Below are positions 24,179 through 34,329 of a stretch of DNA of 64,000 nucleotides, piece after piece. Numbering within the stretch: position 1 is the first letter of the stretch; each line of letters starts with the position of its first letter. The DNA comes from Bacillota bacterium (GTDB taxonomy: Bacteria > Bacillota > Clostridia > Acetivibrionales > DSM-1351), in NCBI GenBank assembly GCA_023439045.1, contig JAEXOY010000016.1, positions 124,001 to 188,000 on the forward strand. The letters run 5' to 3'. The notes under the pieces were generated by a model, which saw only the letters and a list, made by a program, of their open reading frames with translations, was not told where the DNA came from and did not search any database. Made by a program: the position numbers and the translations under genes.

Positions 24179-27100
24179 CTATATCTCCATCTGTTCTCCA
24201 ATAGAAAACAAATATATATATTTTTGGCGTACTACCTTACCAGTGAGCCGTGTCAAAGCCTGAGCATAATAATCAAGCTGCAACCTATATTTATCCCGTA
24301 TTTCATAATTCACTTCTGATACATAGTCTGTTTTATAGTCTACTAGAATAATCTCTCCATCCTCTTCAAAATAGCAGTCAATTACCCCCTGTAAAAGTAC
24401 TATTTCATTGTCATTAATATGACTGTATGCAGGGATAGATGAGCACTGTATCTCGAGGTGAAATGGTATTTCACGATTCAGAACGGGTGCTTTTCTCATC
24501 CTACACGCTAGATCAGAATTAAGGAATTTCTCAATTCTGTCAATCCTAATACTATCAGCCTGATTTTGCAACAGAAGATTCTTTTGTACCATTAAATCAA
24601 TCTGTTTTTTAATATCAAAGTCATTAAAATCAAGATGCTGCAACACAAAGTGTAAAATGCTTCCCTTTTCTGCCCCAGACAATTGTTTTTTACCCTGTAG
24701 GAACAGTGGTTTTTTCATAACAGGACGCTCAAGTAGCTTTTCACCATCTTCCTCACCGGTAGAAAATAGTCTTTTCAACTCAGTTACCGAGAATTTAGGT
24801 GGAATAGTTGAAAGCTCACTGCCACCGTATTCCCAGCTCAGCCGCCTATCTATCTCCTGCCTATAATACTCACTGATGTCGTCGGCTGAGCCCACAAGCC
24901 ACTGCTCCAAACTATTACTCTGCTGTGCTTGGGCATCATCTGAACAACAAGGCAAATCCCCTTCCTTACAGAAATACACTTGCCAATGAGATTTTAAGCT
25001 GTCATTGTTGGTAGCCTTTGTTGCATCTCCATCAATAGAGCTATTTTCATCTCTGAAACTGCAATCACCTAATAACTTACTGCAATTACCCAATACCTTA
25101 CTGCAAGCACCTAATACCTTACTGCAAGCACCTAACAATTCACCACAATCCTCATGTGTTGTGAGCGCTGAACAAATCCAGTCGAGATAGTTCTGGGCCT
25201 TGAGCATATTATATGGCTCCAGTTTGCAATCCGAACCACTTTTTGACATGTCCAGCCATTTCTTTTTTGCACTGTCCAACTTTCTGACAGAACCAGTAAT
25301 AATAAGCTTTTCTCGAGCTCTTGTCATAGCAACATAAAGTATTCTCATTTCCTCTGAGAGAGTCTCGGTGCGAACCTTCATTTGAATAGCGAGCTTTGCC
25401 ACAGAAGCATATTTGAAACGGGTAATATCAACTATATCGGGGCCAAAACCTATTTCCTGATGCAAGAGAATACTTCTGTATATATCCTGCATATTAAACT
25501 TCTTGCCGCATCCACTTAGAAAAACTACTGGAAACTCAAGCCCTTTGCTTTTGTGAATACTCATTATTCTGACAAATTTATCATTGTCATCAAGAACCTT
25601 GGCACTGCCCATATCCCCCTTGCTGGTCTTGAGCTTGTCAATAAAGTTAATAAAGTTGAATAAGCCCTTGAAACTTGTTGTTTCAAACTGGAGAGCCTTT
25701 TCAAACAGCATTCTCAGATTGGCCTGTCGTTTCTCACCGCCAGGTAATGCACCCACAATACTCATATAGCCTGTGTCATTGTACAAGTGCCACAGTAGTC
25801 TGTCAGTGGGCATATAATGAGAAATCTCACGATACTTTGTAAGCTTAGCAGCTATATGTGCTGCTTTCTTCCCAGCTTCACTATCCACCTCTGCTAAAGC
25901 CACAAGGGCATCATATAAGTGCCCATTTCTAGTAGCAAGCCTTAGGTCTGCCAAGTCATCTGAAGAAAAACCTGCAATAGGTGACCTCAGTACCGAAAGC
26001 AAAGGAATATCTTGATAAGGGTTATCAATTATTTGTAACAAAGACATCATTACTTGTACTTCGGTGGTCTTGAAAAAACCTGCTCCAGTATCAGCAAATC
26101 CTGGAATCCCATATCGGGCAAATTCTTGTAAAAATATTTCGCTCCAATTCTTTGTTGTGCGAAGTAATATTACTATATCCTTGTACTCAATGTCTTTATA
26201 TGTTTTGTTTTTCTTATCATATACTTTAAATTTATTACCCTGTTTGTCCTTACTCATAAGTTCTAGAATTCGTTTTGCAACCATTCTTGCCTCAAGCTGG
26301 ATATTATCGAGTGGCTCTTCATTTTCATCGTCAAAATCGGCTGCATCGGCAGCACCCTGTTCACCCGCACTGCCCGTCGCAGCGGTAGGGCTCTGCCCAA
26401 CGGTAGTACCCAGTTTCTGTGCACCTTCTATATTACTCTGTCCGACGGTAGTACCAAGCTTCTGTGCACCTTCTATAGCACTCTGCCCCACGGCAGCACC
26501 CTGTTCTCCCGCACCGCCCGTCGCAGTGGTAGGGCTCTGCCCCACGGCAGCACCTAGCTCCTGTGCACCACCCGTTGCAGTTACATTCCCCGGCTCTTCA
26601 TGCGGGCTAGTCTCCATTATATAAATCTCAGTTTGTCTGCCATCTGTCGGTTTATCCGAAGGTATATCATAATACTCTGCTCCATACTTCAGATCTTCTT
26701 CGTTAGTATAATCCAGTTCACCAGCAAGTTTTGACATTATACTCCGGAAAATAAAATTTACTGAATTTACGACCTCTCTGCCGCTTCTGAAGTTCTTATC
26801 CAGTACAATCTTGCTGTACAGTGCTTCCTGAGGTGAATAGGATTCATATTTTTCCATAAAAAGGTCGGGTTTTGCCTGTCTGAACCGGTAAATGCTCTGT
26901 TTCACGTCCCCTACCATAAATACATTAGGCTGGCCTTCCTCTTCCCTTGAAATGGTCTTTATGATGATTTCTTGGACATCATTACTGTCCTGATACTCAT
27001 CAACCATTATTTCAGAATATTTACGCCTATAGTTTTTAGCGATATCAGATGCCACATTTTCTCCCTCTTTGGTGAGAATTTTGAGGCAGAAGTGTTCAAG

Positions 27101-28216
27101 GTCATTGAAGTCCACGGCACTCTTTTGCTTCTTTCTTTCCTGATACTGCCTGTCAAAGTCCAAAACAAGGTGAGATAGACATTTTAGCAGTGGATATAGC
27201 TTTTTGAGCTCACTTAGCATATCCTCCGACTTGCAGTAAAAAACGTCCTCTTGTAGCTTTTTAATATATGTCTTAAGTTCCTCTCTGGTCTCCTTCACCT
27301 TTTCTTTTACGTACTCATCCGCATTTCTTGCACTTGTGGGAAGTCTAGAAAAGCTATAGCCCTGAACCAGCGAAAACACTTCATCCCACATACCCTTATC
27401 GCATGCTGATATTATGCAATTTACCATGTTGAGGTCATCATTAAATACATCTATATATTTAGTCAAGCCCTCAGCATTTGAAAGCTGAGCCAAGCAATCC
27501 TCAAGCTGGCAAGCAAGGTTTTTAAGCACTATATTAATGTTATTAATAATAATTTTACCCCATTCGGTAACTCCAAAGTCCTCAACTGCTATATTAAACA
27601 TTTCAACCGCTTTATCCAGCCATTGTTCTGGCCACGGGCTGCTTTGAATAAAGGAATGAACCTCAAGCACCATGTCCTGAATAGCGAGGTCATCCCTATT
27701 GCCTCCATAGCTTTCCAGCAAACTAAAATAATTCTCCTTGTTTCCTGTAAAGCTGTCATTCTCTTCTTCATACAAGCTATCAAAAAGGTCATTGAGAGTT
27801 TCCAGTTTCAATAGATAAGCTTCTGTTTCGTCCAAAATCCTGAATTTTGGATCTATATCCAAGCACTGAAAGTTATTACGTATAACGCTAAGACAAAAGG
27901 AATGTATGGTTGTTATATCTGCTTTATTCAGTAAGGTTTGCTGTCTCTGAATATTTTTATTATCGGGTTTTCTCTCTAGTTCCTTGGCAATAGCTTCGCC
28001 AATTCTCTCCTTCATCTCGGTTGCTGCAGCATTTGTAAAGGTAACGATAAGCAGACTATCAACGTCCACTGGGTTATCAGGGTCGGTTATTTTTTTGATA
28101 ATGCGCTCAACCAATACCGCAGTTTTACCCGCGCCAGCAGCAGCCGCAACCAAAAGATTACAGCCTCTTCTATCTATAGCGCTTTGTTGCTCTTTGGTCC
28201 ATTTGTTATCTGCCAT
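24179..28216 (-). CDS. addA: AddA, helicase-nuclease subunit of AddAB
   Basis: AddA is the UvrD-type helicase and nuclease subunit of the AddAB complex that resects double-strand breaks for RecA. Motifs are Walker A AAAGAGKT (25-32), IMVDEYQDSN (Walker B/motif II), VGDVKQSIYRFR (motif III), IHKSKGLEFPVVF (motif V), YVAMTRAREKLII (motif VI) and the C-terminal nuclease motif ILVDYKTDY. At 1345 residues it is longer than the usual 1200-1250. The excess is two low-complexity insertions: five 15/18-residue repeats around residues 545-622 and 7-residue repeats (CSKVLGA) around 1025-1053. The ATG overlaps the addB stop by 11 bases, so the two are coupled. Function is expected to be intact because motifs and frame are kept. 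Confidence 0.95.
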   Translation of the reverse strand: MADNKWTKEQQSAIDRRGCNLLVAAAAGAGKTAVLVERIIKKITDPDNPVDVDSLLIVTFTNAAATEMKERIGEAIAKELERKPDNKNIQRQQTLLNKADITTIHSFCLSVIRNNFQCLDIDPKFRILDETEAYLLKLETLNDLFDSLYEEENDSFTGNKENYFSLLESYGGNRDDLAIQDMVLEVHSFIQSSPWPEQWLDKAVEMFNIAVEDFGVTEWGKIIINNINIVLKNLACQLEDCLAQLSNAEGLTKYIDVFNDDLNMVNCIISACDKGMWDEVFSLVQGYSFSRLPTSARNADEYVKEKVKETREELKTYIKKLQEDVFYCKSEDMLSELKKLYPLLKCLSHLVLDFDRQYQERKKQKSAVDFNDLEHFCLKILTKEGENVASDIAKNYRRKYSEIMVDEYQDSNDVQEIIIKTISREEEGQPNVFMVGDVKQSIYRFRQAKPDLFMEKYESYSPQEALYSKIVLDKNFRSGREVVNSVNFIFRSIMSKLAGELDYTNEEDLKYGAEYYDIPSDKPTDGRQTEIYIMETSPHEEPGNVTATGGAQELGAAVGQSPTTATGGAGEQGAAVGQSAIEGAQKLGTTVGQSNIEGAQKLGTTVGQSPTAATGSAGEQGAADAADFDDENEEPLDNIQLEARMVAKRILELMSKDKQGNKFKVYDKKNKTYKDIEYKDIVILLRTTKNWSEIFLQEFARYGIPGFADTGAGFFKTTEVQVMMSLLQIIDNPYQDIPLLSVLRSPIAGFSSDDLADLRLATRNGHLYDALVALAEVDSEAGKKAAHIAAKLTKYREISHYMPTDRLLWHLYNDTGYMSIVGALPGGEKRQANLRMLFEKALQFETTSFKGLFNFINFIDKLKTSKGDMGSAKVLDDNDKFVRIMSIHKSKGLEFPVVFLSGCGKKFNMQDIYRSILLHQEIGFGPDIVDITRFKYASVAKLAIQMKVRTETLSEEMRILYVAMTRAREKLIITGSVRKLDSAKKKWLDMSKSGSDCKLEPYNMLKAQNYLDWICSALTTHEDCGELLGACSKVLGACSKVLGNCSKLLGDCSFRDENSSIDGDATKATNNDSLKSHWQVYFCKEGDLPCCSDDAQAQQSNSLEQWLVGSADDISEYYRQEIDRRLSWEYGGSELSTIPPKFSVTELKRLFSTGEEDGEKLLERPVMKKPLFLQGKKQLSGAEKGSILHFVLQHLDFNDFDIKKQIDLMVQKNLLLQNQADSIRIDRIEKFLNSDLACRMRKAPVLNREIPFHLEIQCSSIPAYSHINDNEIVLLQGVIDCYFEEDGEIILVDYKTDYVSEVNYEIRDKYRLQLDYYAQALTRLTGKVVRQKYIYLFSIGEQMEI
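25058..25141 (-). repeat. Four 21-bp in-frame repeats inside addA
   Basis: Units at 25058-25078, 25079-25099, 25100-25120 and 25121-25141 each encode a seven-residue CSKVLGA-type block, so the frame is kept. They lie in a linker between helicase and nuclease parts. Copy number could vary by slippage without breaking the gene. Confidence 0.9.
26350..26580 (-). repeat. GC-rich in-frame repeat block inside addA
   Basis: About five imperfect 45- or 54-base units encode GAQKLGTTVGQSNIE, GAQELGAAVGQSPTTATG and variants. The block is visibly richer in G and C than the surrounding gene. It sits just before the acidic DDENEEPLD segment and interrupts the region between helicase motifs. Confidence 0.88.
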
Positions 28217-31200
28217 TTACACTGTCCGTTCCTTTCATAATACTCCAAACCTCATCGTCCTTCTTGTCAAACAACTGACGATAGCTATTATCACTCATTG
28301 TAGGGTCAAACTGACAAACCGCTTGATAGCTGCAATAATCACAACCAGTCTGCTTATTTTTCCTGTAAGGTCTTATAGCTACATTCCCTTTCATTATCTC
28401 TGTAAACAGGTCTGTTAACAGCCTTTTTGTATATGCTCTTAGCATAGAGAACTGCTCCCTCGAAGCAGTTGATGATGGCTTTCCGAGCTGTCCATCCTTA
28501 TTGATCCTGGCAGGTATGATAATAGAAGTACCAGAAATACTGTTATCCATTTCGGTAATCAGCTTTACTTCACCTAGCAGCAAGCCATTCATCTTGAGCT
28601 TTTTCATTATTGCAAGCTCAATATCGCTTGAATCTGTACCACTTTTTGCACTCACTATAGGGTCATCCAGCCGGAAATACAGCATACCCCCCGGTATTAT
28701 TGGGCCTTTAAACTTGTTTGCTGCCCCTTCCTGCAAGGCATCCATATAGGTTATAAGCTGCAATTGTAAGCCATTTAAAGCATCACTGAGGCTAAAGTCC
28801 TTATTTCCCGATTTATAATCGACAATTCTAACATAAGTTCCCTCTTCAGTCTCTAACGTATCCACCCTGTCAATTCTGCCAATGAAACTAACCTTTTCAC
28901 CGGTATTCAGCTCAATCACAACTGGCGGCAGCTCTGCCTTTTCACCAAAGTCCACCTCATATCCAGCCGGGTTGAAGCTACCCATTCTGATATGCTGTGC
29001 AATCATCCAAATGGACCTAGCAATAACTCTTCTAAGCCTTGTCATTAGTGCCTTATATCTGGCTGACGATGTAATGGAGGACATTTTCATCTGTGATAAT
29101 ACATCTGACACTATGAGCCCCACCTGTTCATTACACCAATCTCTATTAAAGTCACGCCATGTCATTTCATTCTCTTTTAGAACTGCTGCAAACTTCTCAA
29201 TCACAGCATGCATAAAGCTTCCAACATCAGGTGCTCTGAGCTGAAAAAGCTTCCTTTCCTTTGCTTTTAGGCCAAATTGAACATAATATGCAAAGGGGCA
29301 TACAGAGTATTTTTCTATCCTCGATACACTTGAGCGCGCATTAGTGCCATATAAAGAGAGTACTTTTTCCCTACTCACTGCACTACAAATATTTTTATAA
29401 TTTAGGGCATAAGCCAACAATTCACATTGGCTTCTCCAATCCTCATGCTGTAAAAACCATGCATATACCTCTTTCCAAAAGGCGTCCACCGAACCTCCAT
29501 CAGAGAGTCCTCTAAGCTGACATACCAGCTGGCGAAATGCAGGATTCTTTGCTGCAATGTGGTCCAAGTAGATGTCAGTGCTGTCAGCAGTAGTAATAGA
29601 AGCAGTGCTGTCAGTAGTATTAATAACATTGCTGCCAATAGTTTTAGCAACATTGCGGTCTGTAGTATTAATAACATTGCTGCCAGTAGTTTTAGCAACA
29701 TTGCTCTTTGTTGTAATATTGCTGAATATTCTTTTTAGCCTGGATATTAAGGTAGAGGGCCTTAGAGTTTTGCCCTGACTATCGGCAACAGGCCAACTTA
29801 ATGTTAGTCGCTTAGAAGCAGCAGTCAAAGTCTTATATATTAGAAATTGCTCATCAAAAGCCTTGGCCCGTGTATCACTGGCAAGCTCTAAGCCCTTCTC
29901 CAGAAGGGTATTTCTATCTTGATCGTTTAATATTCCCTCATCCATACCAGTTGAAGGAAACACCCCGTCATTTACGCCTAAAATATATACATCGGTAACA
30001 TTGGTGCTTTTTGAATGCTCTGCACTACCTACAATAATCTGGTCAACAGATGCAGGAATGGTGGATATCTTGTACTCAGCCAAGCCTATTCTAAATATAT
30101 TGGTAAAGCGCTGTGTTGACACAGTCTCCTCACCCATTACCTCAACTATCTGGTCAAACACGTCCATGAGGATATTCCACACCTGCTGATATTCGCTGGC
30201 AAGCCGTCTTTCTCCATTCTCATTAAAGTAATCAACTAACTGTGTAATCTTTATAAATACACCTGTTTTTTCTAAAAATACATAAATGGCTTCACAAAAA
30301 GCAGCAGCTGTATTTCTTCCTTTTGTCCTTCCTCTAAACTCAACCAACGGTTCTATTATTGTTGCCCTTATTTCATTAATACGTAATAAAAATTCTTCGT
30401 CCTGCCCCTCATTTTTGTCAGAAAACAGCTCAGAACTCATTTTCCAGTCCTCAGCCTGATACCATCTGCTGCCCCTTATTCCACATGCAAGCACATAATT
30501 TTCAATCAGATCAATATCACTTGAAGGTATTGATAGAAGCCCTGCCTTTAAATAGCTGAAAACATCCTCATAAGTCCAGTTATTGTTGAAAATATCTAAC
30601 AAAGACAGTACAAGTCTCACCAATGGATGATTGGTAATATCCGACTTTGAATCAATAAAAAACGGTATCTCATATTCTGAAAAAATTGCCTCAACAATAT
30701 TCTTGTAGCCTTCAAGATTTCTTGTAACCACAGATATATCCCTATATCTTCTTCCATTGTCCCTGCACTGCTTAATTATATATTTAGCGCACTGTTCCAC
30801 CTCAGTATAAATATTGCCCGCCTCAAACAGACTAATATCCTCCGTTTTGTCACTAAAGGACTTGTTGGGGTAACTAAAGAAATTGCTCTCAAGATGGATT
30901 AACTCGTCGCTATCCTTCATTCTGAACAGTTTTCCGTTATTAAAGCTGTTTGCATTTATCGGTGTTTTAACTAAGGTCCCAATACTGTTAGCTATGCGCA
31001 TTAGCTTGTTGTATGAATATTTAACCGAACTGAATACATCGGTGTCCTGGATTCCGCCTTCCTCCACCAGAACATCAGTGCATAGGGTTATGGTAACATC
31101 ACTTGCCACCAGCAAAAGCTGCTCTATTACTGAGTATTCCTGAGGGGTAAAGCCCGAAAAGCCATCTATCCATATACTTGCACCACGACATTGTTCTGAC

Positions 31201-31763
31201 TCTCCTATTTTCCTGGATAACTGAGTAAGCTCATCATCTGCGTCCCTAAAGCGCTCTCCAAGCATTTTTTCAAACTCTTGATAAATAGTGCTTATTTCGG
31301 TCAGCTTTTCTTTTAAGTATGTGTTCTCCAACTGTTCAATGGTTTTTCCCAATCGTTGAAGATTAACCTCGTAACGCTTCATTTCTGTAATAAGGGTAGA
31401 AATAGTGTTTACAAAGCCCTTGCTGTCGGCAGATTTGCTAAAAATAGACGGTTCATCCTTCAGCTTGTCCAATATACGATATATAATCATACATTTACCG
31501 GCAGGATGAATAAGAGGAGCTGTTACTCCCCCAACCTCATTCATTACTCTGTGAGCCAAACGTCTAAAACTCAGAACCTCTGCTCCAATAATGCCACCTA
31601 GCCCAAGCTTTGCAGATAAGGCACGCTCGGCTTCAAAGGTAAACTGTTCGGGTACAATTAATATAATTTTTTCGTTTCCTGCAAGGTAGTTCAGCTTGAT
31701 TTCTTCAAGGCACTGTTGAGATTTCCCGCTGCCTGCCCTGCCATAAATAATTTTTATGCTCAT
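28206..31763 (-). CDS. addB: AddB, Fe-S nuclease subunit of AddAB
   Basis: The 1185-residue protein is the AddB partner. It has an N-terminal P-loop GRAGSGKS (8-15), an inactive helicase body and a C-terminal nuclease with IVDYKSGNK. The iron-sulfur ligands are a lone Cys near residue 820 (YSVCPFAYY) and CDYCSYQAVC near 1139-1148, the four-cysteine arrangement seen in AddB proteins. A 16-residue repeat block (SNVINTTDRNVAKTIG) is inserted around residues 686-717 and is absent from typical AddB. The start has CAGGAG 7 bases upstream. It is the first gene of addB-addA and overlaps addA by 11 bases. Confidence 0.95.
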   Translation of the reverse strand: MSIKIIYGRAGSGKSQQCLEEIKLNYLAGNEKIILIVPEQFTFEAERALSAKLGLGGIIGAEVLSFRRLAHRVMNEVGGVTAPLIHPAGKCMIIYRILDKLKDEPSIFSKSADSKGFVNTISTLITEMKRYEVNLQRLGKTIEQLENTYLKEKLTEISTIYQEFEKMLGERFRDADDELTQLSRKIGESEQCRGASIWIDGFSGFTPQEYSVIEQLLLVASDVTITLCTDVLVEEGGIQDTDVFSSVKYSYNKLMRIANSIGTLVKTPINANSFNNGKLFRMKDSDELIHLESNFFSYPNKSFSDKTEDISLFEAGNIYTEVEQCAKYIIKQCRDNGRRYRDISVVTRNLEGYKNIVEAIFSEYEIPFFIDSKSDITNHPLVRLVLSLLDIFNNNWTYEDVFSYLKAGLLSIPSSDIDLIENYVLACGIRGSRWYQAEDWKMSSELFSDKNEGQDEEFLLRINEIRATIIEPLVEFRGRTKGRNTAAAFCEAIYVFLEKTGVFIKITQLVDYFNENGERRLASEYQQVWNILMDVFDQIVEVMGEETVSTQRFTNIFRIGLAEYKISTIPASVDQIIVGSAEHSKSTNVTDVYILGVNDGVFPSTGMDEGILNDQDRNTLLEKGLELASDTRAKAFDEQFLIYKTLTAASKRLTLSWPVADSQGKTLRPSTLISRLKRIFSNITTKSNVAKTTGSNVINTTDRNVAKTIGSNVINTTDSTASITTADSTDIYLDHIAAKNPAFRQLVCQLRGLSDGGSVDAFWKEVYAWFLQHEDWRSQCELLAYALNYKNICSAVSREKVLSLYGTNARSSVSRIEKYSVCPFAYYVQFGLKAKERKLFQLRAPDVGSFMHAVIEKFAAVLKENEMTWRDFNRDWCNEQVGLIVSDVLSQMKMSSITSSARYKALMTRLRRVIARSIWMIAQHIRMGSFNPAGYEVDFGEKAELPPVVIELNTGEKVSFIGRIDRVDTLETEEGTYVRIVDYKSGNKDFSLSDALNGLQLQLITYMDALQEGAANKFKGPIIPGGMLYFRLDDPIVSAKSGTDSSDIELAIMKKLKMNGLLLGEVKLITEMDNSISGTSIIIPARINKDGQLGKPSSTASREQFSMLRAYTKRLLTDLFTEIMKGNVAIRPYRKNKQTGCDYCSYQAVCQFDPTMSDNSYRQLFDKKDDEVWSIMKGTDSVNGR
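29613..29706 (-). repeat. In-frame 48-bp repeat block inside addB
   Basis: About two copies of a 48-base unit, itself built from two related 24-base halves, encode alternating SNVAKTTG- and SNVINTTD-like octapeptides. The frame is preserved. It lies in the middle of the protein, far from the P-loop and iron-sulfur cysteines. Confidence 0.85.
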
Positions 31764-31937
31764 CTAAACTCCTGATTTATTAATTTCTTATATTTAAATT
31801 ATAAAGTATTGCTTAGATGCTGGCTATTTAAATGCCACCACCTTGTTGCCCTGCTATTTCACTACTATTTTGTTATTAATATGTTGCTATTTGTTGATAC
31901 CACTGCTATATTTGCATCATATTTTGATCTCAATATT

Positions 31938-32921
31938 TTATAGCTTAACATTTTCCAGCTGCTTACTTTGTACGTCATAAAATAGCTGAGGCTTTATTTT
32001 TACAAATAATGATACTATTCCATAGAATGCAACAGATATTATTAAAGTATATACCAATTGCATTACAGGGTCAAAGTTAGAGGTAAAGAAAATAGTATTC
32101 GTTGTTAGAGCAGCGTCTGGAAAGCTTACAACCAAAAAGCAAAATAGATTGTTAATAGCATGTACACCTATAGCTATTTCTAATGAATTTGATTTAATAG
32201 TTACAATAGCTAGCAATACTCCTACTACAAAATAATTTAATATAGTACATGTAGTATCAATCGAGCTCATTTTTGTTGAGGCAAATACCTCTGGGTTAGC
32301 TAAATGGGGGAGCATAAAAATAGCACCTGAGATTAATGAAAGAAGCCATGCATTTCTCACCTTAAGCCCAAAGCCTTGTATTACATATCCCCTAAAAACC
32401 AGTTCTTCTGCAGTTGTTTGAATCGGGGTCATTATGAGTATAACGGGTAACATTATCCAAAACCGTGACGGTTCAAAGCTAAATGAGTAGGTTTCAGGGT
32501 ATAACAGGTAATCTACCAATGATCCCGCGCAAAGCAGCAACCCATATCCAACAATGCCAATCATCATCTTGCTGATAGAAATTTTAGGGCTTTGTGTAAT
32601 TAAGCTTTTAAATGGTCTATAGTGAATATACCTTACTGCAACAAACACACCAAGGATCATTAAATATATAGTAAGGTTTGCCATCAAATACTGTTCTTCC
32701 ACCCCCATGAAAAGGTTTAAGAAAGCAGTAGGATTTAAGGCCAAATTTAAAGCGTCGTCAGAAATTAATGCCTCAGGATTTCTAAACATTGTAATAAGAA
32801 ACCAAACTCCGGAAAATATAGAACCAATAATAAAGTACGTAAACATAATGAATGATGTTCCAGCTATAAACCTTGAAGGTCTTGTATTCCCTAGTCTTGC
32901 AAGTTCTTGGTATTTAAGCAT
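31938..32921 (-). CDS. CPBP-family intramembrane metalloprotease
   Basis: The 327-residue multi-spanning protein carries the CPBP/CAAX-protease motifs: TAEELVFRGY (the glutamate pair and arginine), IFMLPHLANP with the second histidine, and GVHAINNLF with the third. Family members cleave prenylated or other membrane substrates or take part in bacteriocin self-immunity; the substrate here is unknown. A GGGAGG site precedes the ATG. It is monocistronic and diverges from the diguanylate cyclase gene with a 150-base gap. Confidence 0.88.
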   Translation of the reverse strand: MLKYQELARLGNTRPSRFIAGTSFIMFTYFIIGSIFSGVWFLITMFRNPEALISDDALNLALNPTAFLNLFMGVEEQYLMANLTIYLMILGVFVAVRYIHYRPFKSLITQSPKISISKMMIGIVGYGLLLCAGSLVDYLLYPETYSFSFEPSRFWIMLPVILIMTPIQTTAEELVFRGYVIQGFGLKVRNAWLLSLISGAIFMLPHLANPEVFASTKMSSIDTTCTILNYFVVGVLLAIVTIKSNSLEIAIGVHAINNLFCFLVVSFPDAALTTNTIFFTSNFDPVMQLVYTLIISVAFYGIVSLFVKIKPQLFYDVQSKQLENVKL

Positions 32922-33071
32922 TTGGGCCTCCCTTTAATAAATATGTTTTTGTCTACTAAATGGACAATAGTTTCATCTTTGTACATTAATTATACTATTA
33001 TATATAGGTTTTTTGAATAATTGTATTTCCATTTTTGTATAAATTGTGTAAAATATAAATGAGGTGAACAC

Positions 33072-34193
33072 ATGTTAAGGAACTATTTAATTAATGCTGC
33101 TTTTCTGGTTTCATTTATAAGTATAATCTACATATATTATATTAAAACTGAGATCAATATTAATTCCAAGCGTGTATTTAAGCTCTTTCTAGGCTTTATT
33201 TATGGGGTTCTGGGAATTCTATTAATGATTTTTAGTGTAAATGTGGGGGATAATGTACTAGTGGATTATAGATATTTACCACTAATGCTTTCCTACTTTA
33301 GCTGCGGACTTACATCTGGTATCCTTACCTTTTTTATGATATTTACTGGAAGGCTTTTATTACATGGTATAAATTTTACTTCAACTGTAGGTATTTTGGG
33401 GTTAATTACTGTAATACTGCTATGTATAGTGGTAAATAGCCTTGTAAATTCTAGAGAAAAACTATGGTTAATTAGCTTAGGAGCATCATTACTTGTTGCA
33501 GAAACATTACATTTTATCCTTATAGAGGATGCTGATATAAGACTTACCATCATTGTCACACATAGTCTAAGCTATATCATATTGGGGATTTTCACATACT
33601 TATATACAAACAAGCTGCAATTACTTGGACAGTCATATAGAAAATACCGTTCTGAATCAAGTCATGACTTCTTAACTGGATTAAATAATGTCAGAAGCTT
33701 TGATACTTTATATAATAGAGCTAAGAATAATGCAATAGAAAACGATTTGCCTTTGTGTCTTCTTGCTATTGATATAGACTTTTTCAAAAAAGTCAACGAT
33801 ACATATGGACATTTAGAAGGTGATATCGTATTACAAGAATTAGGCTCCATACTGAAAAATTCCTGCCGTTCAACTGATATTGTGTCAAGGAATGGAGGAG
33901 AAGAATTTTCGGTTATACTAAATGACTGCTTACCTGATATAGGAATGGAAATAGCTGAGAAAATCAGAATTAATGTCGCTAGTACTCCTATTTTGCTTTC
34001 AGATGGTAAAGAGATAAGTATTACCGTATCAGTTGGTATTGCATGCTTTCCAGATTATGTTCGAGAAATAAATGATATTAGAGAAAAAGCTGATATTGCT
34101 TTGTATGAAGCAAAGAGAACTGGCCGAAACAAATGTGTTCTTTTTGAAAACAAAACTATCGTAGTCAATACATGTCCACCATTTTGTGACTAG
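33072..34193 (+). CDS. Membrane diguanylate cyclase (GGDEF)
   Basis: The 373-residue protein has six or so N-terminal transmembrane helices that resemble the 5TM-5TMR_LYT sensor (DYRYLPLMLSYFSCGLTSGI, residues 65-84). A GGDEF domain follows, with active-site GGEEF at 275-279, metal-binding DIDFFKKVND and SVGIACFP. An RxxD inhibitory site (RSTD, 266-269) lies exactly five residues before GGEEF, so product feedback is likely. It makes cyclic di-GMP from two GTP. A GAGGTG site precedes the ATG, and a strong terminator follows. It lies next to the giant surface operon, though no cyclic di-GMP riboswitch was recognised there. Confidence 0.93.
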   Translation: MLRNYLINAAFLVSFISIIYIYYIKTEININSKRVFKLFLGFIYGVLGILLMIFSVNVGDNVLVDYRYLPLMLSYFSCGLTSGILTFFMIFTGRLLLHGINFTSTVGILGLITVILLCIVVNSLVNSREKLWLISLGASLLVAETLHFILIEDADIRLTIIVTHSLSYIILGIFTYLYTNKLQLLGQSYRKYRSESSHDFLTGLNNVRSFDTLYNRAKNNAIENDLPLCLLAIDIDFFKKVNDTYGHLEGDIVLQELGSILKNSCRSTDIVSRNGGEEFSVILNDCLPDIGMEIAEKIRINVASTPILLSDGKEISITVSVGIACFPDYVREINDIREKADIALYEAKRTGRNKCVLFENKTIVVNTCPPFCD

Positions 34194-34216
34194 AGTACAT
34201 TTCCTACCTTTATTAT

Positions 34217-34250
34217 AAAAAGCAGTCAAGCTCGAGCTTGACTGCTTTTT
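34217..34250 (+). terminator. Terminator of the diguanylate cyclase gene
   Basis: A perfect 34-base palindrome, AAAAAGCAGTCAAGC followed by its mirror around a central TCGA, ends in TTTTT. It can act in both directions and also lies just downstream of the SLH protein operon on the minus strand. Confidence 0.92.
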
Positions 34251-34329
34251 ATGTTATACGGTATTATACTACAATACTACTCACTTTGATCAAATGCTGG
34301 CTTTTATGATTAGACAACCTTTTTGCATA

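Noticed and set aside
26064..26624. A 186-codon plus-strand frame opposite the addA repeat block
   Set aside because: It is an antisense shadow created by the GC-rich repeats of addA; no ribosome site or family match.
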